The notes under the pieces are model-generated. The model was not told the origin of the DNA. It saw nothing but the letters and a program-made list of their open reading frames with translations, and did not search any database. From NCBI GenBank assembly GCA_017989885.1, contig JAGNPA010000044.1, forward strand, positions 1-9,440: a DNA stretch of 9,440 bases, written 5' to 3'. The DNA is from Aquabacterium sp. GTDB taxonomy: Bacteria; Pseudomonadota; Gammaproteobacteria; Burkholderiales; Burkholderiaceae_C. The translations under genes and the position numbers were made by a program. Shown here piece after piece: positions 1-5,585 of this stretch. Within the stretch, counting starts at the first letter, position 1, and each line of letters opens with the position of its first letter.

Positions 1-339
1 CGCCATGCCGCAGGCGCGCCGGTGATCCTGGTGCGCCGCGATGCCGACACCGGCGACATCGCGGCCCTGGCGCATGCGCTGGGCCTGCTCACCGCACGCG
101 GCGCACGCACCTCGCACGCGGCCGTGGTGGCCCGCCACATGGGCAAGGTCTGCTTGGTGGGCTGCTCGGAACTGGAGCTGGATGAAGCCAGCCGCAGCCT
201 GCGCCTGGGGGACCACACGCTTCAGGAGGGAGACACCCTCACCCTCGATGGCCACGAAGGCGCCATTTACCTGGGCGCGGCCCACACCGAGGTCGAGACC
301 CCCACCGAGTTGCTCCATCGCCTGGCCAGACTCCGCTGA
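1..339 (+). CDS. PEP-utilising (PPDK/PEP-synthase-like) protein, C-terminal phosphohistidine swivel domain, 5' partial
   Basis: Frame 1 is open from the left edge to a TGA at 337-339, showing the last 112 residues. The visible part matches the PEP-utiliser mobile (swivel) domain: a VILVRR strand, then TARGARTSHAAVVAR, in which the His (visible residue 39) is the expected phosphorylated histidine, then MGKVCLVGC and EGDTLTLDGHEGAIYLG, all close to the pyruvate phosphate dikinase pattern. In that family this domain shuttles phosphate between the ATP-grasp domain and the PEP/pyruvate site. The protein stops about 22 residues after the YLG strand, so the large C-terminal PEP-binding barrel of PPDK is absent. 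It is therefore either a PPDK-related protein ending in the swivel domain or a truncated gene. The N-terminal part lies outside the window, so specificity cannot be given. It converges with nrdG, 40 bp away. Confidence 0.82.
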   Translation, partial: RHAAGAPVILVRRDADTGDIAALAHALGLLTARGARTSHAAVVARHMGKVCLVGCSELELDEASRSLRLGDHTLQEGDTLTLDGHEGAIYLGAAHTEVETPTELLHRLARLR

Positions 340-379
340 GGCTTCGCGCATTTGAATGACGTGGCTCACCTCGGTCGAA
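340..379. other. Short convergent intergenic gap, no terminator seen
   Basis: These 40 bp separate the convergent stop codons of the PEP-utiliser gene (+) and nrdG (-). I looked for a GC-rich stem followed by a T-run on either strand and found none. Termination is either Rho-dependent or lies inside the neighbouring coding sequence. Confidence 0.5.
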
Positions 380-1072
380 TCAGCGCTGCACCACCCTCAC
401 CCCTCGTTGCGCGATGCGCGCCAGCAGTGGCGTGGGTGGCGGGTGCCAATGTGCCTGCAGCGAAGCCGGCATCTCCGGCGTGGGACGGCAGGCCTGCCAC
501 ACCCATTCTTCAACCCCTTGGGCCGCCAGATGCGCCCCCAGCGCATCCATCGTGTCGGCGTCGTGCAAGCCCGGGTGCCAGGTCGTGCGCACCTCCAGAC
601 TCAGACCGCGCGTGCGCACCGCATCGCGCAGCAGCGCCAGGCAGGTCTGCACCGGCCCTCCACTGCGCGGCACAGCAGTGACGCGCTCGTAGTCGGCAAA
701 GCCGGTCTTGATGTCCAGTCCCACCCAGTCCACCAGCGGCAGCACGGTCTGCAGGCGATCGGGGTAGATGCCGGCGGTGTGCAAACCCACCTGAAAGCCC
801 AGATCGCGCACCGCCAACATGGCCTGCGGCAAGGCCGGGTCCAGCGTGGGCTCGCCGCCGCTGAACACCACGCCGTCGAGCAAGCCCTGCCGCCGGCGCA
901 GCAGCTCAAGGACCTGATCCCAGGCCCCGCGTGGTGCCCCCGACCTGGGCTGCAAGTCGGCGTTGTGGCAGTAGTGGCAGCGCCAGGGGCAGCCCTGCAC
1001 AAACACCACCGCGACCAGCCGGTCAGGCCAGTCGGTGGTGCTCAGCGGCGTGAAGCCTCCGACCTCAAGCAT
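380..1072 (-). CDS. nrdG: Anaerobic ribonucleoside-triphosphate reductase activating protein (radical SAM), NrdG
   Basis: NrdG is the radical SAM activase that uses a 4Fe-4S cluster and S-adenosylmethionine to generate the glycyl radical of class III ribonucleotide reductase. With the start chosen here (230 aa), the cluster motif CPWRCHYC gives Cys28, Cys32 and Cys35. It is followed by the SAM-contacting FSGGEP motif at about residues 70-75 and a LDIKTGFADY segment typical of the family. I prefer the ATG at 1072 because it lies inside the end of the upstream glycyl-radical frame (ATGCTTGA, 8-bp overlap), which suggests translational coupling, and because the N-terminus MLEVGGFTPLSTTDWP begins where NrdG homologues usually begin. 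A GTG at 1102 would add 10 residues but has no visible Shine-Dalgarno. It is the last gene of the nrdD operon. Its place directly after the radical-bearing tail supports this being the activase of this reductase and not another radical SAM enzyme. Confidence 0.93.
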   Translation of the reverse strand: MLEVGGFTPLSTTDWPDRLVAVVFVQGCPWRCHYCHNADLQPRSGAPRGAWDQVLELLRRRQGLLDGVVFSGGEPTLDPALPQAMLAVRDLGFQVGLHTAGIYPDRLQTVLPLVDWVGLDIKTGFADYERVTAVPRSGGPVQTCLALLRDAVRTRGLSLEVRTTWHPGLHDADTMDALGAHLAAQGVEEWVWQACRPTPEMPASLQAHWHPPPTPLLARIAQRGVRVVQR

Positions 1073-1259
1073 CGGCACAGGCCAGAGCCTGCCCGGGCTC
1101 ACGGAAGTAGACGCGTTCGTGGAACTCGCCTTGCTTGCCGGTGTTGAAGGATGCCATGGGGCGGTGGTAGCCCATCACGCGCGTCCAGATCTCGCAGCGC
1201 TGACGTTCGTGCGCTTGCAAGACGGGATGAGTGGACGGGGTGGCGTAAGAAGGATGCAT
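1065..1259 (-). CDS. Stand-alone glycyl-radical domain of class III ribonucleotide reductase (NrdD C-terminal piece), 64 aa
   Basis: This 64-aa product contains CEIWTRVMGYHRP (residues 22-34) followed by SFNTGKQGEFHER. This is the conserved C-terminal loop of class III ribonucleotide reductases: RVxGY holds the glycine (here Gly30) that carries the radical after activation by NrdG, and the xFNxGK stretch follows it in normal NrdD proteins. The large NrdD upstream lacks this motif, so the small protein should dock in its active site and supply the radical. The ATG at 1257-1259 has a strong AGGAG six bases upstream; an in-frame TTG at 1277 would add six residues but lies ahead of that site. The frame differs from that of nrdD, whose stop lies 49 nt upstream, and the end overlaps the nrdG start. 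It could be a separately evolved subunit or, less likely, the result of a frameshift or assembly error. I recall short NRDD-family proteins being annotated in other bacteria but cannot verify this here. Confidence 0.85.
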   Translation of the reverse strand: MHPSYATPSTHPVLQAHERQRCEIWTRVMGYHRPMASFNTGKQGEFHERVYFREPGQALACADA

Positions 1260-1265
1260 GCAGAT

Positions 1266-1270
1266 CTCCT
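1266..1270 (-). promoter_or_regulatory. Ribosome binding site AGGAG of the glycyl-radical frame
   Basis: On the minus strand AGGAG is followed by six bases (ATCTGC) and the ATG at 1257-1259. This near-ideal Shine-Dalgarno decides the start and is the main argument that the glycyl-radical piece is translated as its own protein, not as part of NrdD. Confidence 0.75.
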
Positions 1271-1308
1271 GTGACAAGGATGGAAAGAAAGAAGCAGGCG
1301 CCCGCGCG

Positions 1309-3345
1309 TCATGCCGGCAACGAACCGTGTGGTTCGACCCCGGCGGCGCGCTTGCGCTGCAAGGCCTCTTCGTCGCAACGCGGACAGAACGCGTGCTCGC
1401 CGGCGAGGTAGCCGTGAACCGGACAGATCGAGAACGTGGGCGTGACGGTGATGTAGGGCAACCGGAACTGGCTCAGGGCGCGCCGCACCAGCTCCTTGCA
1501 GGCGTGCGCCGAGGACACCCGCTCGCCCAGGTAGAGGTGCAGCACGGTGCCGCCGGTGTACTTGGACTGCAGCACCTCCTGGCGGGCCAGGGCGTCGAAG
1601 GGGTCGTCGCAAAAGCCCACCGGGAGCTGAGATGAGTTGGTGTAGTAAGGCTGCTCAGCGGTGCCGGCCTGCAGGATGTCTGCAAAGCGCTTGCGGTCTT
1701 CCTTGGCGAAGCGGTAGGTGGTGCCCTCGGCCGGGGTCGCTTCAAGGTTGTAGAGGTGTCCGGTCTCTTCCTGAAAACGGGTGATGCGTGCGCGGATGTG
1801 GTCCAGAAAGCGCACGGCAAACGCCTCGCCCCAGGGGGTCGTGATGTCGTGGGCATCGTCGCTGAAGTTGCGGATCATCTCGTTGATGCCGTTGACGCCC
1901 AGCGTGGAGAAGTGGTTGCGCAACGTGCCGAGGTAGCGGCGGGTGTAGGGGAACAGGCCCGCATCCATGAGCTGCTGGATGAGCTTGCGCTTGATCTCCA
2001 GGCTGTCCTTGCCCAGCGTCAGCAGCTCATCGGTGCGCGCGAGCAAGGCGGCCTCGTCGCCCTTGAACAAGTAGCCCAGGCGCGCGCAGTTGAGGGTCAC
2101 CACGCCCAGTGAGCCGGTCTGCTCGGCCGATCCGAACAGGCCGTTGCCGCGCTTGAGCAGCTCGCGCAGGTCCAGCTGCAGACGACAGCACATGGAGCGG
2201 ACCATGTTGGGCTCCAGGTCCGAGTTCAGGAAGTTCTGGAAGTAAGGCAGGCCGTACTTGGCCGTCATCTCGAACAGGCGCTCGGTGTTGGGGTGCGCCC
2301 AGTCGAAGTCGCGGGTGATGTTGTAGGTGGGGATGGGGAAGGTGAAGGCCCGGCCCTTGGCATCGCCCTGCATCATGACCTCGATGTAGGCGCGGTTGAT
2401 CATGTCCATCTCGGCCTGCAGGTCGCCGTAGGCAAAGGGCATTTCCTCACCGCCGATGACGGGCACCTGCTCACGCAGGTCCTCCGGGCAGACCCAGTCA
2501 AAGGTGAGGTTGGTGAACGGCGTCTGGGTGCCCCAGCGCGAGGGCACATTGAGGTTGTAGACCAGCTCCTGCATGCTCTGGCGCACGGACTCGTAGCTCA
2601 GTGCGTCCTTGCGGATGTAGGGAGCCAGGTAGGTGTCGACCGAACTGAAGGCCTGCGCCCCGGCCCACTCGTTTTGCAGCGTGCCCAGGAAGTTGACCAT
2701 CTGCCCCAAGGCGCTCGACAGATGCCGAGGGGGTGCCGATTCCACCTTGCCGGGCACACCGTTGAGGCCCTCGTGCAGCAGGGTGCGCAACGACCAGCCG
2801 GCGCAATAGCCCGAGAGCATGTCGAGGTCGTGGATGTGGAGGTCGGCCTCGCGGTGCGCCCCGCCGATGGCGGGCGGGTAGACGTGGGTGAGCCAGTAGT
2901 TGGCGATCACCTTGCCCGACACATTCAGGATCAGCCCGCCCAGCGAGTAGCCCTGGTTGGCATTGGCGTTGACGCGCCAGTCCTGCTGCGAGAGGTACTC
3001 GTTGACCGAGCGCTCGACGTCCACCGCGCAGGCCGCATCGGTGCGCAGCATCTGTCGCTGCTCGCGGTAGACGATGTAGGCACGCGCCGTGTCGAAGTGT
3101 CCGGCCTGGCTCAAGGTGCGCTCGACCTGGTCCTGTACCTGCTCCACCGTGGGCACGCGGCGGGCCAGGGTCGCCACGACCTGGGCGGCCAGCGCCTGGG
3201 CGCGATCCTGTCCGAATTCCCCGGTGGCACGGCCTGCGCTGGCGAGGGCATCCACGATTTTGGCAGCCTGAAAGGTGGCCGCCGTGCCGTTGCGCTTGAT
3301 GACGGCGACCGGCGCCCCCAACCCACTCTTTGCTTCGATTGGCAT
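1309..3345 (-). CDS. nrdD: Class III (anaerobic) ribonucleoside-triphosphate reductase large subunit, NrdD body lacking the glycyl-radical loop
   Basis: NrdD reduces ribonucleoside triphosphates to deoxyribonucleotides without oxygen. The 678-aa product has an N-terminal ATP-cone (about residues 12-102, VIKRNGTAATFQAAKI onward), the allosteric site for overall activity. The catalytic barrel follows: HIHDLD at 170-175, Cys181 in SGYCAGW, and SMCCRLQLD at 384-392, where Cys387 (or Cys386) should be the thiyl-radical cysteine; then GLFGSAEQTGSLGVVTLN and YTNSSQLPVG at 568-577. The C-terminus carries a metal-site motif with Cys641, His644, Cys654 and Cys657 (CPVHG and CPRC). In the standard enzyme the RVxGY glycyl loop comes next, but here the protein ends at a TGA about 20 residues later and the loop lies in the next frame. 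Translation past the TGA in the same frame gives nothing like NrdD. The ATG at 3345 has AGGG eight bases upstream. The family call is firm; activity would depend on the downstream small protein. Confidence 0.95.
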   Translation of the reverse strand: MPIEAKSGLGAPVAVIKRNGTAATFQAAKIVDALASAGRATGEFGQDRAQALAAQVVATLARRVPTVEQVQDQVERTLSQAGHFDTARAYIVYREQRQMLRTDAACAVDVERSVNEYLSQQDWRVNANANQGYSLGGLILNVSGKVIANYWLTHVYPPAIGGAHREADLHIHDLDMLSGYCAGWSLRTLLHEGLNGVPGKVESAPPRHLSSALGQMVNFLGTLQNEWAGAQAFSSVDTYLAPYIRKDALSYESVRQSMQELVYNLNVPSRWGTQTPFTNLTFDWVCPEDLREQVPVIGGEEMPFAYGDLQAEMDMINRAYIEVMMQGDAKGRAFTFPIPTYNITRDFDWAHPNTERLFEMTAKYGLPYFQNFLNSDLEPNMVRSMCCRLQLDLRELLKRGNGLFGSAEQTGSLGVVTLNCARLGYLFKGDEAALLARTDELLTLGKDSLEIKRKLIQQLMDAGLFPYTRRYLGTLRNHFSTLGVNGINEMIRNFSDDAHDITTPWGEAFAVRFLDHIRARITRFQEETGHLYNLEATPAEGTTYRFAKEDRKRFADILQAGTAEQPYYTNSSQLPVGFCDDPFDALARQEVLQSKYTGGTVLHLYLGERVSSAHACKELVRRALSQFRLPYITVTPTFSICPVHGYLAGEHAFCPRCDEEALQRKRAAGVEPHGSLPA

Positions 3346-3352
3346 GAGTCAA

Positions 3353-3368
3353 ACCCTACATGTAGCGT
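3353..3368. promoter_or_regulatory. NrdR box 2 (proximal to nrdD)
   Basis: ACCCTACATGTAGCGT is a 16-bp near-perfect palindrome (core CTACATGTAG, 7 of 8 base pairs symmetric) and fits the NrdR box form (ACACTATATATAGTGT-like). NrdR is the ATP/dATP-sensing repressor of ribonucleotide reductase genes. The box covers the AGGG Shine-Dalgarno of nrdD (3354-3357), so it lies in the 5' leader or at the transcription start. Confidence 0.68.
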
Positions 3369-3383
3369 TATTGATCTATTAAA

Positions 3384-3399
3384 TCACTACATATAGTGT
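3384..3399. promoter_or_regulatory. NrdR box 1 (distal to nrdD)
   Basis: TCACTACATATAGTGT contains the inverted repeat CACTA-N4-TAGTG and matches the NrdR box consensus closely. Its centre (3391.5) is 31 bp, about three helical turns, from the centre of box 2 (3360.5). Paired boxes on the same helical face about 31 bp apart are the usual NrdR operator arrangement, which strengthens both calls. Confidence 0.75.
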
Positions 3400-3461
3400 C
3401 TTGATGTGATCTCCGTGTGGATTTGACCTCGCGCAAACAGGGTGGAAATGCCCTGGCAAAC

Positions 3462-3479
3462 CCTTGGATGCAAGGTTTT
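3462..3479 (+). other. Small hairpin followed by four T residues
   Basis: CCTTG-GATG-CAAGG forms a perfect five-base-pair stem with a four-base loop, followed directly by TTTT. It resembles a minimal intrinsic terminator on the plus strand. The stem is short, the T-run is short, and no upstream plus-strand transcript is evident, so it may be chance. A second weak hairpin (CAGGG-N8-CCCTG, 3438-3455) precedes it. Confidence 0.2.
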
Positions 3480-3503
3480 CACGCCTCTCTTCTGCTTATC
3501 ATG

Positions 3504-3520
3504 ATGCGAGTAATTCGCAT
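3504..3520. promoter_or_regulatory. Fur-like operator of the TonB receptor operon
   Basis: ATGCGAGTAATTCGCAT is an inverted repeat with perfect six-base arms (ATGCGA, TCGCAT) around five bases. It agrees at 13 of the 16 defined positions with the Fur-box form ATGAGAATNATTCTCAT that I know from betaproteobacteria, and the following TTGCA also fits. It lies 18 bp before the receptor ATG and just downstream of a possible -10 (TATCAT, 3497-3502), a good place for a repressor. An NsrR site (ATGYATTTNAAATRCAT) has the same length and shares the outer ATGC/GCAT, but fits only about 10 of 16. Confidence 0.5.
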
Positions 3521-3527
3521 TTGCATT

Positions 3528-3531
3528 GGAG
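3528..3531 (+). promoter_or_regulatory. Ribosome binding site GGAG of the TonB receptor
   Basis: GGAG followed by six bases (ATCATC) leads to the ATG at 3538. It decides the start against the in-frame TTG at 3526, which lies ahead of this site. Confidence 0.65.
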
Positions 3532-3537
3532 ATCATC

Positions 3538-5574
3538 ATGTGTCCGCCCCGCCCCTGTTTCACTCCGACAACCTTGGCGCTGGCCCTGGTCGCACTGGCG
3601 CATGGCGCCGCGCATGGGCAGGACAATGCCCCCGTGCTTCCCGCTGTTCAGGTGACGGCCAAGGGCTACGCCGCCAGCGATCTCGACACCGCAGCCTCCA
3701 CGTTGTCGCTGTCGCGCGATGCGCTGCGCCGTCGCGGGGCACAGAACCTGGGAGAAGCGTTGCGGGGCGAGCCTGGTGTGGCCGTTGCCCAAGACAGCGC
3801 GCAGGGGCAGAACCCAGTCATCCGGGGGCTCTCGCGCGAGAGCATCGTGCTGCTGGTCGATGGCATGCGCCTCAACGCGGGCCAGCCAGCTGGTGCGCTC
3901 GCATCCTTCATGTCCCTGGGGTTGGCCGACGGCGTGGAGGTGGTCAAGGGCGGGGCCTCGGTGCTGTACGGCACCGGCGCACTCGGCGGCGTGGTGCAGG
4001 TGCGCTTGCCACAGGCACAGTTCCAAGCCGGCACGCACGGACGCACGAGCCTGAGCGTGGACACCGCCAGCCAGGCTGTGCGCGGCAGCGCCACGGTCAA
4101 CACCAGCCACGGTGACCATGCCCTGATGCTGGGCGGCTCGGTGGCGCGTGTGGAAGACGACCGCTCGCCCCGCGGCAAGGTGGCGCGCACCGGCTACGAC
4201 TCGGATGCCTTCATCGGTCAATACCGCTTCCGTCTGGACGGGCAACGCCAGTTGCGCGTGTCGGCCCAGCGCCAGCAAGATGACGACGTGTGGTACCCCG
4301 GCTCGACCCGACCGGCCACGGCCGCGCCCGCCCCGACCGTGACGGTGCACTCGCCCAAGCAGACCCGCCACCTGTACGAGCTGGGCTACCAGCAGCAGGG
4401 CGTGGGTGGCCAGCCGCTCAATGTGGACGTGCGCCTCTACCAGCAGCGCATGGACCGCCAGATCAACGGCTTTCACAACACCCTGCAGCGCGACGTGAAC
4501 ACCAACCAGGCCGCGTTCACCACGCATGGGCTGGACGCCAGGGCCGACTGGCAGGTCCACCCGCAGCATCTCCTGTCCGCTGGCGTGAACGCCTGGGAGA
4601 TGAAGGGCCAGCCTGATCGCCGCGTGTTCAATCCGGTCGCAGGTACCTGGACGGTCAACAACCCCTTCGAGAACGCCACGATCCGGGCCGTGGGTGTGTA
4701 TGCACAAGACGACGTTCGCCTGGGCGCGACGCAAGTGCTGCTGGGCCTGCGCCACGACACCCTCGACAGCGATGCCGACAGCATCGGCAACGGCAGCATC
4801 AGCACGGGGCTGGACAAGCGTTACCACGCCACCTCCGGCAACATCGGCCTGATCCACGAGGTCTCCCCCTTGTGGCGCCCGTATGCCAACCACGCCCGCG
4901 CTTTCCGCGCCCCCGGCATGCGCGAGCGCTTTGAATCCGGCCCGAGAGCTGACGGCTACACCTATGTGGCCAACCCCGATGTGAAGCCCGAAACCTCCGA
5001 TCAGTTCGAGCTGGGGCTCAAAGGCGGCGTGCCTGGCTTCGACTACCGCGTGGCCGTGTGGCACCAGCGCATCGAGGACTACCTCACCGGCGAGATCATC
5101 AACGCCAGCACCAAGCGCAACGCCAACCTGGGCGAAGTGACCCTGCGCGGTGTGGACGCCCAGGCCCGCTGGCAGATCCACCCCCGGCATGTCCTGCGTG
5201 TGGCTTACAGCCAGGTGCGGGGCACCAACAAGGACCTGAACGAACCGCTGTTCCAGATGCCCGCAGACGAGCTGAGCCTGGGCTGGCAAGGCCCGTTGAC
5301 CGCAGGCTTGCAGGCCGACGTCAACTGGCGCCTGGTGGCCCGTCAGGACCGCGTGGCCACCCAGTTCAGCAAGGGCACCGAGAACGCCACGGGCGGGTTT
5401 GGCACCCTTGACCTGGGCTTGGACTGGCAGATGACGCGCACGCAGCGCCTGCGCGCCGTGATCAAGAACCTGGCCGACAAGGCATACCACGAGCACCTCA
5501 CCGAAGGGCTGTCCGGCACCGAGATCCTGGCGCCCGGACGCAGTCTGCAAGTGAGCTGGACCACCCAGTTCTGA
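3538..5574 (+). CDS. TonB-dependent outer-membrane receptor, substrate unknown (haem/siderophore-receptor-like)
   Basis: The 678-aa product is a ligand-gated outer-membrane beta-barrel powered by TonB/ExbB/ExbD. It opens with a Sec signal peptide (hydrophobic stretch TTLALALVALAHGAAHG, cleavage near residue 27), then a TonB-box-like segment LPAVQVTA at 34-41. The plug domain runs from about 45 to 157 with the family hallmarks IRGLSRESIVLLVDGMR (95-111) and VEVVKGGASVLYGTGALGGVV (133-153). The barrel fills the rest and ends in the terminal Phe typical of outer-membrane proteins. FRAP (456-459) and NPDVKPE (479-485) are the pair seen in haem and many siderophore receptors, but no His lies between them as in classical haem receptors, so I do not call it a haem receptor. 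A Fur-like palindrome sits just upstream. The binding-protein gene starts 11 bp downstream, so it leads an import operon. The family is certain; the ligand is not. Confidence 0.93.
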   Translation: MCPPRPCFTPTTLALALVALAHGAAHGQDNAPVLPAVQVTAKGYAASDLDTAASTLSLSRDALRRRGAQNLGEALRGEPGVAVAQDSAQGQNPVIRGLSRESIVLLVDGMRLNAGQPAGALASFMSLGLADGVEVVKGGASVLYGTGALGGVVQVRLPQAQFQAGTHGRTSLSVDTASQAVRGSATVNTSHGDHALMLGGSVARVEDDRSPRGKVARTGYDSDAFIGQYRFRLDGQRQLRVSAQRQQDDDVWYPGSTRPATAAPAPTVTVHSPKQTRHLYELGYQQQGVGGQPLNVDVRLYQQRMDRQINGFHNTLQRDVNTNQAAFTTHGLDARADWQVHPQHLLSAGVNAWEMKGQPDRRVFNPVAGTWTVNNPFENATIRAVGVYAQDDVRLGATQVLLGLRHDTLDSDADSIGNGSISTGLDKRYHATSGNIGLIHEVSPLWRPYANHARAFRAPGMRERFESGPRADGYTYVANPDVKPETSDQFELGLKGGVPGFDYRVAVWHQRIEDYLTGEIINASTKRNANLGEVTLRGVDAQARWQIHPRHVLRVAYSQVRGTNKDLNEPLFQMPADELSLGWQGPLTAGLQADVNWRLVARQDRVATQFSKGTENATGGFGTLDLGLDWQMTRTQRLRAVIKNLADKAYHEHLTEGLSGTEILAPGRSLQVSWTTQF

Positions 5575-5585
5575 AGGGGACGCGC

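Larger units (their letters stand above)
3346..3537. promoter_or_regulatory. Divergent control region between the nrdD operon and the TonB receptor operon
   Basis: This 192-bp gap is the only AT-rich stretch of any length in the window. The left third (about 3353-3405) holds two NrdR-box-like palindromes. On the minus strand TTTAAT (3378-3383) between them could be a -10 element for nrdD, which would put box 2 just after the start of transcription; this is inference. The right end holds TATCAT (3497-3502) as a possible -10 for the rightward operon, followed at once by the Fur-like palindrome; its -35 is poor (TTTTCA at 3476-3481, 15-bp spacing). I found no good FNR/Anr site (TTGAT-N4-ATCAA), although TTGAT half-sites occur at 3371 and 3401. 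Confidence 0.6.

Noticed and set aside
1073..1102. GTG at 1102 as the nrdG start
   Set aside because: No Shine-Dalgarno precedes it, and it adds ten residues ahead of the usual NrdG N-terminus. The ATG at 1072 overlapping the previous stop is the better start.
356..1147. A 263-codon plus-strand frame opposite nrdG
   Set aside because: nrdG on the other strand has an intact radical SAM motif and operon context. The plus-strand translation has no family signs.
1275..1311. Stop-codon readthrough or selenocysteine at the nrdD TGA
   Set aside because: Translation past the TGA in the nrdD frame shows nothing like the glycyl loop. The loop is in another frame with its own ribosome site.
3371..3386. 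Possible FNR/Anr site (TTGAT ... AATCA)
   Set aside because: The half-sites are six bases apart instead of four, and the second half does not read ATCAA. The TTGAT at 3401 also lacks a proper partner.
2293..3396. A 367-codon plus-strand frame opposite nrdD
   Set aside because: It mirrors the codons of nrdD, shows no motif, and would cross the nrdD promoter region. It is a GC-driven shadow.
3538..5574. Calling the receptor a copper receptor (OprC/NosA) because of the NnrS neighbour
   Set aside because: The plug and barrel motifs I can read do not resemble what I know of OprC/NosA, so the substrate was left open.
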